From assembly GCF_003853705.1 (NCBI RefSeq), contig NZ_QTQI01000031.1, positions 1 through 64,000 of the forward strand: a stretch of 64,000 nucleotides of DNA. Reading direction: 5' to 3'. Under the pieces are notes generated by a model. It searched no databases. It saw nothing but the letters and a program-made list of their open reading frames with translations, and had not been told where the DNA came from. This DNA is from Burkholderia sp. Bp8992. GTDB taxonomy: Bacteria; Pseudomonadota; Gammaproteobacteria; Burkholderiales; Burkholderiaceae. The translations under genes and the position numbers were made by a program. The number at the start of each line of letters is the position of its first letter. Position 1 is the stretch's first letter. Positions 17,187 to 26,204 of the stretch are shown here, in pieces.

Positions 17187-18368
17187 TTACATCGTTTCCG
17201 CGAACAGCTCGCGGCCGATCAGCATCCGGCGGATCTCGCTCGTGCCGGCGCCGATCTCGTACAGCTTCGCATCGCGCCACAGCCGGCCGACCGGGTATTC
17301 GTTGATGTAGCCGTTGCCGCCGAGGATCTGGATCGCCTCGCCGGCCATCCACGTCGCCTTCTCGGCCGTGTAGAGGATCACGCCCGCGCAGTCCTTGCGC
17401 ACCTGGCGGATGTGGTCGCTGCCAGCCGAGTCGAGATGGCGGCCGACCGCGTACAGGTAGGCACGGCATGCCTGGAACGTGGTGTACATGTCGGCGACCT
17501 TGCCCTGGATCAGCTGGAATTCGCCGATCGACTGGCCGAACTGCTTGCGGTCGTGGATATACGGCACCACGGCGTCGAGGCACGCGGCCATGATGCCCGT
17601 CGGGCCGCCCGACAGCACCGCGCGCTCGTAGTCGAGGCCGCTCATCAGCACCTTCACGCCGCCGTTCAGCTGGCCGAGGATGTTCTCTTCCGGCACCTCG
17701 ACGTCCTGGAACACCAGCTCGCCCGTGTGCGAGCCGCGCATGCCGAGCTTGTCGAGCTTCTGCGCGACCGAGAAGCCCTTCATCCCCTTCTCGACGATGA
17801 ACGCGGTGATGCCGCGCGAATTGGCTTCGATGTCGGTCTTCGCGTAGACGACGAGCGTGTCGCAATCGGGGCCGTTGGTGATCCACATCTTCGTGCCGTT
17901 CAGCACGTAGCGATCGCCGCGCTTGTCGGCGCGCAGCTTCATGCTGACGACGTCGGACCCGGCGTTCGGCTCGCTCATCGCGAGCGCGCCGATGTGTTCG
18001 CCCGACACGAGCTTCGGCAGGTATTTCTGCTTTTGCGCTTCGGTGCCGTTGCGGTGGATCTGGTTCACGCACAGGTTCGAGTGCGCGCCGTACGACAGGC
18101 CGATCGACGCCGATGCGCGCGAGATCTCCTCCATCGCGACCATGTGCGCGGTGTAGCCCATGTTCGCGCCGCCGTATTCCTCGGCGACCGTCATGCCGAG
18201 CACGCCGAGATCGCCGAACTTCTTCCACAGATCCATCGGAAACTGGTCGGTGCGGTCGACCTCCGCCGCGCGCGGCGTGATTTCCTTCGCCGCAAACGTC
18301 GCGACGGCGTCGCGCAGCATCTCGATGTCTTCACCGAGCATGAATTGCACGCCGGGCAGGTTGATCAT
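17187..18368 (-). CDS. liuA: Isovaleryl-CoA dehydrogenase
   Basis: 393 residues, an FAD acyl-CoA dehydrogenase that oxidises isovaleryl-CoA to 3-methylcrotonyl-CoA. Seen are [18 protein letters not shown] (FAD/substrate region), [18 protein letters not shown], and [16 protein letters not shown], in which Glu248 sits where isovaleryl-CoA dehydrogenases keep their catalytic base; the C-terminal [21 protein letters not shown] completes the FAD site. It is first in liuABCD, and the 170-base divergent promoter shared with the TetR regulator carries two matching palindromes. Regulation by that TetR protein is likely. Confidence 0.93.
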   Translation of the reverse strand: MINLPGVQFMLGEDIEMLRDAVATFAAKEITPRAAEVDRTDQFPMDLWKKFGDLGVLGMTVAEEYGGANMGYTAHMVAMEEISRASASIGLSYGAHSNLCVNQIHRNGTEAQKQKYLPKLVSGEHIGALAMSEPNAGSDVVSMKLRADKRGDRYVLNGTKMWITNGPDCDTLVVYAKTDIEANSRGITAFIVEKGMKGFSVAQKLDKLGMRGSHTGELVFQDVEVPEENILGQLNGGVKVLMSGLDYERAVLSGGPTGIMAACLDAVVPYIHDRKQFGQSIGEFQLIQGKVADMYTTFQACRAYLYAVGRHLDSAGSDHIRQVRKDCAGVILYTAEKATWMAGEAIQILGGNGYINEYPVGRLWRDAKLYEIGAGTSEIRRMLIGRELFAETM

Positions 18369-18410
18369 GTCTCCTCCGTCTCCAGAAAGTGTGTCGCACT
18401 CACTGATTTC

Positions 18411-18423
18411 TGAGTTTCGCTCA
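18411..18423. promoter_or_regulatory. Palindromic operator near liuA start of transcription
   Basis: TGAGTTTCGCTCA is a near-symmetric 13-mer (TGAG/CTCA arms). It lies directly downstream of a possible liuA promoter on the minus strand, TTGTCA (18448-18453) and TTTGAT (18425-18430) with 17 bases between. It matches the second site at 18512-18524 in size and arms, which suggests binding by the neighbouring TetR regulator. Confidence 0.6.
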
Positions 18424-18511
18424 AATCAAATGAATGCACCGATTCATTGACAAATACAGCGTAAATTTTGCACAGTTTCGCGCCTCGTCGGGTTCGGCGT
18501 CAATAGTTTTT

Positions 18512-18524
18512 TGAGTGCCACTCA
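18512..18524. promoter_or_regulatory. Palindromic operator in front of the TetR regulator gene
   Basis: TGAGTGCCACTCA is a perfect palindrome around a central base, of the same form as the site at 18411-18423. It ends 14 bases before the proposed ATG of the regulator, so binding would block its own transcription. Confidence 0.65.
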
Positions 18525-18538
18525 GATATCATGCGAAC

Positions 18539-19285
18539 ATGACAGCCGCTACCGCCGACACCATGACCGACACCGTCAAAGCCGACCGCGCCGACGCGCC
18601 GCGCGCCCCCGCCGGGCGCAAGTCCCAGCAGCGCGTGCAGGACATCCTGCGCGCCGGTCGTGAAGTGTTCGCTGAAAAGGGTTACGAGCATGCGACGGCC
18701 GCCGAGATCGCGCAGCGCGTGGGCGTGTCGGAGGCGACCGTGTTCAGCTACTTCCGCGGCAAGCGCGAGCTGTGTGCACGCGTGATCGCGGACTGGTACG
18801 ACGAAATCATCGCCGCGTTCGAGCACGGGATGCCGCAGGATGCGTCGGTGCAGCAGCAGTTCGCGTTCATCGTGCGCACCCACCTGCGGCTGATGCTCGT
18901 GAACGGCACGGGGCTGTGCGCGCTGGTGCTGTCGGAAGGCCGCGCGAAGCAGCATGCGCTGAGCAACGAGCTCACCGCGCTGCAGCGCCGCTACACGGCG
19001 CCGCTGATGGACGTGCTCGCGCGCGGCCAGGCAGCCGGGCAGGTGCGTGCGGACCTGCCGCTGAGCCTGCTGCGCTCGATGGTGTTCGGGCCGATCGAGC
19101 ACGTGCTGTGGGATGCGATCCTCGGGCACCGCAAGCTCGATACGGAAACGACGGCCGCGCAGCTGATCGACATGCTGTGGGCCGCCGTGCAGCCGCCGGC
19201 GCCGGAACAGGCTGCGCTCGTGCGCTTCAGGAACGAAGTCGCGGAAGCCGTGCGGCGGCTGGAAGCCGAAGGCCCGCGCGCGTGA
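18539..19285 (+). CDS. TetR-family regulator of the liu operon (LiuQ-like)
   Basis: 248 residues from ATG 18539; the GTG at 18515 falls inside the operator and ATG 18563 is an alternative. The N-terminal TetR helix-turn-helix is clear: RVQDILRAGREVFAEKGYEHATAAEIAQRVGVSEATVFSYFRGKRELC, about residues 32-80, followed by an all-helical ligand domain. It diverges from liuA. Betaproteobacteria are known to control branched-chain degradation genes with a TetR protein called LiuQ, and this position fits. The effector is probably an acyl-CoA of the pathway, inferred from known LiuR/LiuQ logic. Confidence 0.8.
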   Translation: MTAATADTMTDTVKADRADAPRAPAGRKSQQRVQDILRAGREVFAEKGYEHATAAEIAQRVGVSEATVFSYFRGKRELCARVIADWYDEIIAAFEHGMPQDASVQQQFAFIVRTHLRLMLVNGTGLCALVLSEGRAKQHALSNELTALQRRYTAPLMDVLARGQAAGQVRADLPLSLLRSMVFGPIEHVLWDAILGHRKLDTETTAAQLIDMLWAAVQPPAPEQAALVRFRNEVAEAVRRLEAEGPRA

Positions 19286-19357
19286 CGCGCGGCGGCGGGG
19301 TTGCGCCGCTGCGATGCGGCCGCGGCAGCGTGCGGTCGCAATCGCAATCGCAGTCGA

Positions 19358-19804
19358 TCAGTTGGCGAGACGGCAGTGCGCCAGCTTCAACCCCGGCAAC
19401 ACGGGCGCATCGATGTAGCCCTCGTTCACGCAGCTGAACCGGAACGCCGCCGACGTGACGAACGGCTTGATCTCCCCGCCGGGGAATTTCGGCTTCAGCG
19501 CTGCCTGGTCGTCCACGTCGAAATGCGTATCGAACTGCTCGCCGTCGGCCGTCAGCGCGCCGAAGTACGTGCCGCCCGGGTCGCCGCCCATCCGGATCAC
19601 GGCGCCGACGAATACGAGGCGCTTGCCGTCGTATTTCGTCTTCGCGGCGGCCATGTCCTGCGTATAGGCCTCGATCACGGCGCCGTAGTGCGCGTCGATC
19701 GCGGGCTCGGCGTCCGACGCCGCACAAGCGGACTGGTGAATCCCTGCCAGCAGCGTGCAGGCCGCAAGCGCGGCCGCCGCGAACGGCGCGGAAATCTTTT
19801 TCAT
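19358..19804 (-). CDS. Small secreted protein, possibly tRNA_anti-like OB fold
   Basis: 148 residues with a Sec signal peptide (MKKISAPFAAAALAACTLLAGIHQ..., cleavage near ACA-A). The mature part contains AHYGAVIEAYTQDMAAAKTKYDGKRLVFVGAVIRMGG, a helix followed by a beta-strand pattern like the exported tRNA_anti-like OB-fold proteins, and two Cys (FSCVNEGY, LAHCRLAN) that could pair. The function is unknown and the family suggestion is tentative. It is convergent with the TetR gene and divergent from the TonB receptor gene, and appears to be a single-gene unit. Confidence 0.65.
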   Translation of the reverse strand: MKKISAPFAAAALAACTLLAGIHQSACAASDAEPAIDAHYGAVIEAYTQDMAAAKTKYDGKRLVFVGAVIRMGGDPGGTYFGALTADGEQFDTHFDVDDQAALKPKFPGGEIKPFVTSAAFRFSCVNEGYIDAPVLPGLKLAHCRLAN

Positions 19805-20201
19805 GATGGTCTCCCGTCTAGCGTGGTGGTTGAAGTGATTGAAGCCCGGCGCTCGTGCAGGCCGAATTCGCTTCCGTTGCTCTAATCGTTCGAATGGCGG
19901 AATACGGCTGCGATCACTTCATCGCCCGCATGGTCGTGCGCGGTGCGTGGCGCCGCGCGGAACGCGACGTGACAGGAAGATGACATGGTGCGGCCCCCGG
20001 CTCTCTCATTGGTTTTCACTGCGTCTGATTTTGGCCGCTACGGTAGCAGACGGCCGACGGCCCGGCAACCAATGGCCGCGCGCAGCCGGACAGGTCATTA
20101 CAATTGCAAATGATTCTCATTACATATATCATGCGCCACCTGACTGCAACAAAACGCTGCGGCCCGCGACACGATCCTTAGTACTCCTCCTGCCTCGATT
20201 C
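19805..20201. other. Divergent region upstream of the TonB receptor
   Basis: 397 bases between the small secreted protein gene and the receptor start. The right half (20090-20140) is AT-rich and contains a Fur box. Frames that run through this region in phase with the receptor are not called as its N-terminus because they would place the Fur box inside the gene and lack a signal peptide. Confidence 0.55.
20106..20124. promoter_or_regulatory. Fur box upstream of the TonB receptor
   Basis: GCAAATGATTCTCATTACA matches 13 of 19 positions of the classical Fur consensus, with the core AATGAT and TCATT intact. It sits 77 bases before the receptor ATG in AT-rich DNA, where it would overlap the promoter. 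Iron repression is the expected effect. Confidence 0.75.
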
Positions 20202-22370
20202 ATGCCATCCCGTCGAACGCCCCGCCGCGCCCGGACCCTGTGTCCGTGGCGCACGAGCCTGCCTGCCCTGATCACCCTGTGCGTCGCGAGCGGCGCGCAT
20301 GCGGCCGATACCGAACCCGCCACGCCCGCCTCGACTCCCGCGACACCCGCCGGACAGGAACTCCCCGCGATCAGCGTCAACGCATCGTCGGCCGTCGAGC
20401 CGACAGTCGGCTATCAGCCGCGCACCACCGGCATCGCGGGCGGTGACGACCGTTCGCTGAAGGAGATTCCGCAATCGGTCGCAGTGGTCAGCAGCAGCGT
20501 GCTGCAGGACCAGCAGGCACGCTCGCTCGACGACGTGCTCGGCAACATCAGCGGCGTCACGCAGACGAATACGCTCGGCGGCACGCGCGACGCGTTCATC
20601 AAGCGCGGCTTCGGCTCGAACAACGACGGCTCGGTGCTCGTCGACGGCGTACGCACGCCGGTGCTGCACAGCTATCTCGCGACGATCGACCGCGTCGAAG
20701 TATTGAAGGGCCCGGCCTCGCTGCTGTACGGGATGCAGGATCCCGGCGGCGTGATCAATCTCGTCACACGCAAGCCGGAAGACACGTTCGGCGGCTCGGT
20801 CTCCGCGTCGCGCACGAGCCACGGCGGCAGCAGCGCGCAGTTCGATCTCACCGGCCCGCTCGGCAAGCGCGGCCAGGTCGCGGGCGGCACGCTCGCGTTC
20901 CGGCTGACCGGCGAATACGACACGAGCCGCTACTGGCGCAGCTTCGGCCGCGAACGCCATGCGCTGATCGCGCCCGCGCTGTCGTGGCACGACGCGAACA
21001 CGTCGATCGACGTCAGCTACCAGTACGTCGACTACACGATGCCGTTCGACCGCGGCACCGTGCTCGTGAACGGCCAGCTCGACGATGCGCTGCGCTATCG
21101 CCGCTACGAGGAAGCGTGGTCGCAAAGCGGCGGCATCCAGGAAACGCTGCGCACGCGCATCGAGCACCGCGTCTCCGATGCCTGGCGCGTCCGCGCGACC
21201 TACGGTTGGGGCCGCGACCGCTACGACCAGTTCATCACTCGCGCCACCGCATTCAACAGCAGGACCGGCGCGCTGACGCGCTCGTCCGATGCGAACCTCG
21301 GACGCAACGACTCCGACCAGATCGCGACGCTCGGCCTGCTCGGCAACGTGACGCTCGCGGGGATGAACCACGCGATCTACGTCGGTGGCGAATACGAGCG
21401 GCAGCGCAGCTTCCGCGGCGACACCATCCGCGGCAAGGCGACGACGGGCTTCGATCTCTACGATCCCGTATACGGGCTGCTCGCGGCGGGCGGTACGCCG
21501 AACGCGAAGCAAAGCGATTCGCGCTCGGTCGTGCATGCTTACTCGACGATCGTGCAGGACTCGGTGAAGATCACCGATCGCCTCACCGCAGTGGGCGGGC
21601 TGCGCTGGGAAAACTGGCAGCAGGAATCGGGAATGGGGCGGCCGTTCGTATTTGCCGACCGCTCGCGCGGCAGCGTCTGGCTGCCGCAGTTCGGACTCGC
21701 GTATGCGCTCACTCCGGCACTGACCGCCTACGCGAACGTGAGCCGCTCGTTCAAGCCGAACGTCGCATCGAACGTCGCCGCACCGCTCGCGCCGGAATAC
21801 GGCCGCGTGCTCGAGGCCGGGCTGAAGTTCAGCCTGAAGCCCGCGATCACCGGCACGCTCGCGGTGTACCAGATCGACAAGCGCAACGTCGCGATCACGG
21901 TCGGCGACCTCACGTCGACGATCGGCACCGCGCGCTCGCGCGGGATCGAGCTCGACGTGGCGGGGCAGATCACGCGCCACCTGAGCGTGATCGGCAGCTA
22001 TGCGTATACGAACGCGACCGATCGCGACAGCAACACGCCGCTCGTCAACGTCGCGCGGCACACGGGCAGCCTGTTCGCCGTGTACGACACGGCCATCGCG
22101 AACCTGCCCGGCCGCTGGCGCTTCGGCGGCGGCGCGCGCGTGGTCGGCGCACGCGCCGGCGACACCGCGAACAGCTTCACGCTGCCCGGCTACGTGACCG
22201 TCGACGCGTTCGCGGCGTACGAAACGACGATCGGCAAGTTCCCGACGCGCTTCCAGCTCAATGTGAAGAACCTGCTCGACAAGACCTACTACCCGTCGAG
22301 CAACAACAACCTGATCGTCGCGGTCGGCGAGCCGCGGCTCGTCACGCTGACGACGACGGTGTCGTTCTGA
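20202..22370 (+). CDS. TonB-dependent siderophore receptor
   Basis: 722 residues from ATG 20202, chosen because a signal peptide follows (LPALITLCVASGAHAA). It is an outer-membrane ferric-siderophore importer. The plug domain shows EIPQSVAVVSSSVLQDQQARS, SLDDVLGNISGVTQTNT, VLVDGVRTPVLHSYLATIDR and VEVLKGPASLLYGMQDPGG; the 22-strand barrel ends in the canonical aromatic residue (VTLTTTVSF). The layout fits the FhuA/FoxA/FpvA type with no N-terminal signalling extension that I can recognise. The Fur box upstream implies iron control. No siderophore genes are adjacent, so the ligand is probably imported from other microbes, which is inference. Confidence 0.92.
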   Translation: MPSRRTPRRARTLCPWRTSLPALITLCVASGAHAADTEPATPASTPATPAGQELPAISVNASSAVEPTVGYQPRTTGIAGGDDRSLKEIPQSVAVVSSSVLQDQQARSLDDVLGNISGVTQTNTLGGTRDAFIKRGFGSNNDGSVLVDGVRTPVLHSYLATIDRVEVLKGPASLLYGMQDPGGVINLVTRKPEDTFGGSVSASRTSHGGSSAQFDLTGPLGKRGQVAGGTLAFRLTGEYDTSRYWRSFGRERHALIAPALSWHDANTSIDVSYQYVDYTMPFDRGTVLVNGQLDDALRYRRYEEAWSQSGGIQETLRTRIEHRVSDAWRVRATYGWGRDRYDQFITRATAFNSRTGALTRSSDANLGRNDSDQIATLGLLGNVTLAGMNHAIYVGGEYERQRSFRGDTIRGKATTGFDLYDPVYGLLAAGGTPNAKQSDSRSVVHAYSTIVQDSVKITDRLTAVGGLRWENWQQESGMGRPFVFADRSRGSVWLPQFGLAYALTPALTAYANVSRSFKPNVASNVAAPLAPEYGRVLEAGLKFSLKPAITGTLAVYQIDKRNVAITVGDLTSTIGTARSRGIELDVAGQITRHLSVIGSYAYTNATDRDSNTPLVNVARHTGSLFAVYDTAIANLPGRWRFGGGARVVGARAGDTANSFTLPGYVTVDAFAAYETTIGKFPTRFQLNVKNLLDKTYYPSSNNNLIVAVGEPRLVTLTTTVSF

Positions 22371-22616
22371 CGCACCGGCTCGGCCGAAGCCGGCAAGCAG
22401 CATTCGTCGGCCGCGCATCCCGCACCGCCGTCACGCCGCCGCACAACGCGGCGGCGCCCGCCTCCTGCGCAATCATCGTCCCCCCGAATATCTCCCATCC
22501 GATATCGCGATTTCCGGTATCGATTGCGCGCCTCTAGACTGGCTACGCGACAGTGACGCCGCGCCGCCGCACGGCAACGCGGCACGCCTCCACAAAAACG
22601 ATTCCGGGAGATATCC

Positions 22617-23408
22617 ATGTCCGACCGGCAGGCGCGCCGAGGCGCGCTCAAGACACTCGGCCTCGCGGCCGGCACCGCATTGCTCGCCGCTGCGCGTCAC
22701 GCGCACGCTGCTGCCCCCGAAACCGGTGCGCTGCTGCCCGGCGGCGCCGCGCACCTCGCCGACCTCACGCGCCGCCTCGCGGCCACCCCGCGACGGCGCG
22801 ACTTCAAGACGGTGCCGATGATTCTCGAACGCCCCGACCAGTGGGATCACGCGGCGCTTGCCGAAGTGATCGGCTATCGCGGCGGTCCGAAGCAGGTGTG
22901 GGACAACACCGACCTTGGCGGCCCGTGGCTGAACCTGATGCGCAATTCGCTGAACGCGCAGATCTGGTCGTACGGTCACCCGGATTTTCTCGTCGTTTCG
23001 GCCACGCACGGCAGCGCGCATCTCGCGCTGTTCGACGAGGTTGCGTGGGACAAATACGGCCTCGCAAAGCTCGCCGGCGCCGCGTTCCCGACCAACACGC
23101 TGCTCGACGCAAGGCCCGCGCAATCGAAAGGCGCGCAGGACCACGAAGCACCCGACGGCGCATTCTCGTCGCACGACAACAGCCTCGCCGCGCTGCAGCA
23201 GCGCGGCGTCGTGTTCCTGTCGTGCCACAACGCGATCTGGGAACTCGCGGAACGGCTCGACGGCGCGAACGCAAACCCCGACAAGCTGCCGCTCGACGCA
23301 CTGGCGGCCGACCTGACCAACCACGTGATCCCGTCGGCAATCGTCACGCCGGGTGCAGTCGGCACGCTACCCGAGCTGCAGCAGGCCGGTTTCACGTACG
23401 CGAAATGA
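22617..23408 (+). CDS. Tat-exported protein of the thiosulfate cluster (DsrE-like?)
   Basis: 263 residues. The N-terminus has a twin-arginine signal (RRGALKTLGLAAG). The mature part includes SYGHPDFLVVSATHGSAHLALFDE and LQQRGVVFLSCHNAIWELAERL, with a single conserved-looking Cys in a beta-strand/helix context resembling DsrE/DsrF-type sulfur-carrier folds. That resemblance is a motif impression, not a firm family call. Its stop overlaps the start of the next gene (ATGA), giving translational coupling to the solute-binding protein, and the cytochrome and TsdA genes follow. A role in periplasmic sulfur handling is plausible from context. Confidence 0.7.
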   Translation: MSDRQARRGALKTLGLAAGTALLAAARHAHAAAPETGALLPGGAAHLADLTRRLAATPRRRDFKTVPMILERPDQWDHAALAEVIGYRGGPKQVWDNTDLGGPWLNLMRNSLNAQIWSYGHPDFLVVSATHGSAHLALFDEVAWDKYGLAKLAGAAFPTNTLLDARPAQSKGAQDHEAPDGAFSSHDNSLAALQQRGVVFLSCHNAIWELAERLDGANANPDKLPLDALAADLTNHVIPSAIVTPGAVGTLPELQQAGFTYAK

Positions 23409-24499
23409 GACCCGTGATGACAACGATCCGCACGAAACCGCCATTGCAATCGCCTTCGCGCCGCCGCACGTATACGCTGCGGGCCGCACTGGCCGCACTG
23501 GCCGCGCTGACCGCCGGGCTGTGCGGAATGTCGGCGCTCGCGCTCGCCGCGCCTTCCACCACCGACGCAACCTTCTTTCCGCCCTGGCAGGACGGCCGCA
23601 ACAACGATGCGATCCATCGCGGCCTCGAATTCACGGTGCCGCAAGTCGACGTGCTCGCCGATTTCCATGGCGACCTCACCGCGCCGAAGCTCGTCCTGTA
23701 CGTCGGCGGCAACTACTTCTTCGCGATGGCGCCGCTCGTCGCGAAGTTCGAGGAAGACCATCCCGAGTACCGCGGCCGCATCTACTGGGAAACGATCCCG
23801 CCCGGCCTGCTCGTGAAGCAGATTCAGGCAGGCGGCACGATCACCGTCGGCAACATGACGTGGACGGTCAAGCCCGACGCGTATTTCGCGGGGCTCGGCA
23901 AGATCAACGGCCTGATCGCGGACGGCACGCTCGCGGGCCCGGCCGTGCCGTACGTGACGAACCAGCTGACGATCATGGTGCGCGCCGGCAATCCGAAGCG
24001 CATCGCGTCGCTGAACGATCTCGCGCGGGCCGACGTGAAGCTCGCGATGCCGAACCCCGCATTCGAAGGCGTCGCGCGGCAGATCCGCGCGTCGCTCGTG
24101 AAGGCCGGCGGCGACACGCTCGCCCGCACCGTCTATGACGACAAGGTGCACGCCGGCACGACCGAACTCACGCACATCCATCATCGGGAAACCGCGCTGT
24201 TCCTGATGCAGGGGCGCGCGGACGCGGGCGTGCTGTGGCAATCCGAAGCCGCGTTCCAGGAACAGGCCGGGCATCCGTTGATGCACGTCGACATTCCGGC
24301 CGAGCAGAATACGACGGCGATCTACGCAGGTGCGATGGCGAAGGACGCGCCGCACCCGGAAGCCGCGCGCGCATGGCTCGCGTTCATCCGGTCGCCGGAA
24401 GCGTTCCGGATCTTCGCGCGCTACGGCTTCGGCCGATATGATGCGAACCAGCCGACACCGCGCCTCGCACCGGGGCAGGACGGGCCCGCCGCAGGCTGA
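23405..24499 (+). CDS. Extracellular solute-binding protein (ModA-like fold)
   Basis: 364 residues starting at ATG 23405, overlapping the previous stop by 4 bases. A long signal peptide (TLRAALAALAALTAGLCGMSALALAA) directs it to the periplasm. The body reads like a type II substrate-binding protein: LVLYVGGNYFFAMAPLVAKFEEDHPEYRGRIY, VTNQLTIMVRAGNPKRIASLNDLARADVKLAMPNPAFEGV, and ADAGVLWQSEAAFQEQ. Molybdate- or sulfate-type binders share these blocks. No ABC permease or ATPase gene lies nearby, which is unusual; it may deliver to a distant transporter or act as an accessory protein for the thiosulfate system. The ligand is unknown. Confidence 0.8.
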   Translation: MRPVMTTIRTKPPLQSPSRRRTYTLRAALAALAALTAGLCGMSALALAAPSTTDATFFPPWQDGRNNDAIHRGLEFTVPQVDVLADFHGDLTAPKLVLYVGGNYFFAMAPLVAKFEEDHPEYRGRIYWETIPPGLLVKQIQAGGTITVGNMTWTVKPDAYFAGLGKINGLIADGTLAGPAVPYVTNQLTIMVRAGNPKRIASLNDLARADVKLAMPNPAFEGVARQIRASLVKAGGDTLARTVYDDKVHAGTTELTHIHHRETALFLMQGRADAGVLWQSEAAFQEQAGHPLMHVDIPAEQNTTAIYAGAMAKDAPHPEAARAWLAFIRSPEAFRIFARYGFGRYDANQPTPRLAPGQDGPAAG

Positions 24500-24551
24500 C
24501 GGCCTCGCCGCCGCCCGGCGCGCACGCTACATACAACAAGGAGGGGGACAC

Positions 24552-25250
24552 GTGAACGATACGGTCGAAACACGGCGCGAACCATCGCGACGCCGGTTCG
24601 CGCCGCTGCTGCTCGCCGCGGCCGCGCTGCTGGCCGGGAATGCACACGCGGAGGACGCCGCGTCCGGCAAGACAATCGCGACACAGGGCACGTCGACGGG
24701 CGTCGCCGCCTGCATCGGCTGCCACGGCGGCCAGGGCGAAGGCAACGCGGCGGCCGGCTTCCCGCGCCTCGCGGGCACGAATGCCGCGTACCTGTCCGCG
24801 CAGCTCGCCGCGTTCGCGGACGGCAGCCGCCAGAACCCGGTCATGCAGCCGCTCTCGAAACTGCTGTCGCCGCACGAGCGCGATGCAGTCTCCGCGTATT
24901 TCGCGAGCCTGCCCGCGCCGGCCGGCGTCTTCACGCCCGACGATGCATCGATCGATCCGGCGAGTACCGGCGCGTGGCTCGCGACGCGCGGGCGCTGGTC
25001 GCAGGGCCTGCCCGCGTGCGCGCAATGCCACGGCGCCGGCGGCCTCGGCGTGGGCACCGCGTTTCCGCCGCTCGCGGGCCAGCCGGCCGCGTATGTCGCC
25101 GGCCAGTTGAACGGCTGGAAACACGGCACGCGGCCGCCCGGGCCGATGGGATTGATGCCGGTGATCGCCGGCAAGCTGTCCGACGCCGACATCGACGCAG
25201 TGGCCGCCTACTATGCGCGCAGCGGCGCCGCCCAAGGAGACAAGCGATGA
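24552..25250 (+). CDS. Dihaem c-type cytochrome (c4/TsdB-like electron acceptor)
   Basis: 232 residues, GTG start preceded by AAGGAGGGGG, a near-perfect ribosome site. Signal peptide at about 15-33 (FAPLLLAAAALLAGNAHA). Two haem-attachment motifs, CIGCH (54-58) and CAQCH (156-160), each lie in similar halves of the protein (CHGGQGEG.. and CHGAGGLG..), the duplicated layout of cytochrome c4. Periplasmic electron transfer is expected. Its stop overlaps the tsdA start (ATGA), so the pair is translationally coupled and it is the likely electron acceptor for TsdA, as TsdB is in other bacteria. Confidence 0.85.
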   Translation: MNDTVETRREPSRRRFAPLLLAAAALLAGNAHAEDAASGKTIATQGTSTGVAACIGCHGGQGEGNAAAGFPRLAGTNAAYLSAQLAAFADGSRQNPVMQPLSKLLSPHERDAVSAYFASLPAPAGVFTPDDASIDPASTGAWLATRGRWSQGLPACAQCHGAGGLGVGTAFPPLAGQPAAYVAGQLNGWKHGTRPPGPMGLMPVIAGKLSDADIDAVAAYYARSGAAQGDKR

Positions 25251-26188
25251 TCGACCGCACGACGCTGATCCGCCACGCCCGCGCGACGCTGCTCGGCGCA
25301 GCCTGGTTGCCCGCGCTCGCGTGCGCGGCGACACCGCAGGACGCACCGACGGCCGCTTCCGCCGCCGCAATACCGCCCGCCGTCGCCGTGCCGGCAGCCA
25401 GGCCGTTCACGCCGCCGCCCGAATCGGCGATCCCGGCCGACGACTTCGGCAAGACCGTCAGGCTCGGCGAGCAGATCTTCCTGCACACGCCCGAGTTCGC
25501 GGGCAAGTACGTCGGCAACAAGCTGACCTGCGCGAGCTGCCACCTCGACGCCGGCCGCCGGCCCGATTCGAGCCCGATGTGGGCCGCGTACCTGCTGTAT
25601 CCGGCGTACCGCGCCAAGAACGGCCACGTGAACACGTTCTCCGAACGCCTGCAGGGCTGCTTCCGGTACAGCATGAACGGCAAGGCGCCGCCGGCCGGCG
25701 ACCCGATCCTCGTCGCGCTCGAGACGTATTCGTACTGGCTTGCGAAGGGCGCGCCGGTGGGCACGAAGCTGCCGGGCCAGGGATTCCCGAAATTGCCGCC
25801 GCCCGCGCAGAAGGCCGACTACGCACGCGGCGCGGCCGTCTACACGCAGCACTGCGCGCTGTGTCACGGCGCGGACGGCCAGGGCCAGTCGAGCGGCGGC
25901 AAGCCGGTGTTCCCGGCACTGTGGGGCACGCGCTCGTTCAACTGGGGCGCGGGGATGGGCGACATCCGCAACGCGGCCGGCTTCATCAAGGCCAACATGC
26001 CGCTCGGGCTCGGCGGCACGCTGACCGATCAGGAAGCGTGGGACGTCGCGACGTTCATGGACAGCCACGAACGCCCGCAGGACCCGCGCTTCACGGGCTC
26101 CGTGCAGGACACACGCGCGAAGTTCCACGATTCGCCCGACTCGATGTACGGGCGCAGCGTGAACGGCCGCGTGCTCGGCGCGCCCTGA
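25247..26188 (+). CDS. tsdA: Thiosulfate dehydrogenase, dihaem
   Basis: 313 residues with an N-terminal signal peptide. It couples two thiosulfates to tetrathionate in the periplasm. Haem motifs are CASCH (95-99) and CALCH (203-207). Between them RLQGCFRYSMNGK (135-146) is the TsdA signature; its Cys138 occupies the place of the Cys that ligates haem 1 iron in characterised TsdA enzymes. Candidate Met ligands of haem 2 are Met237 and Met251. The start is set by the 4-base overlap with the cytochrome gene. It ends a four-gene rightward set; the convergent beta-propeller gene ends 16 bases away. Confidence 0.88.
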   Translation: MIDRTTLIRHARATLLGAAWLPALACAATPQDAPTAASAAAIPPAVAVPAARPFTPPPESAIPADDFGKTVRLGEQIFLHTPEFAGKYVGNKLTCASCHLDAGRRPDSSPMWAAYLLYPAYRAKNGHVNTFSERLQGCFRYSMNGKAPPAGDPILVALETYSYWLAKGAPVGTKLPGQGFPKLPPPAQKADYARGAAVYTQHCALCHGADGQGQSSGGKPVFPALWGTRSFNWGAGMGDIRNAAGFIKANMPLGLGGTLTDQEAWDVATFMDSHERPQDPRFTGSVQDTRAKFHDSPDSMYGRSVNGRVLGAP

Positions 26189-26204
26189 CGATCGGCCGGG
26201 CCGG

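Noticed and set aside
19839-20201. N-terminal extension of the TonB receptor
   Set aside because: Would include the Fur box as coding sequence and hide the signal peptide that starts at 20202.
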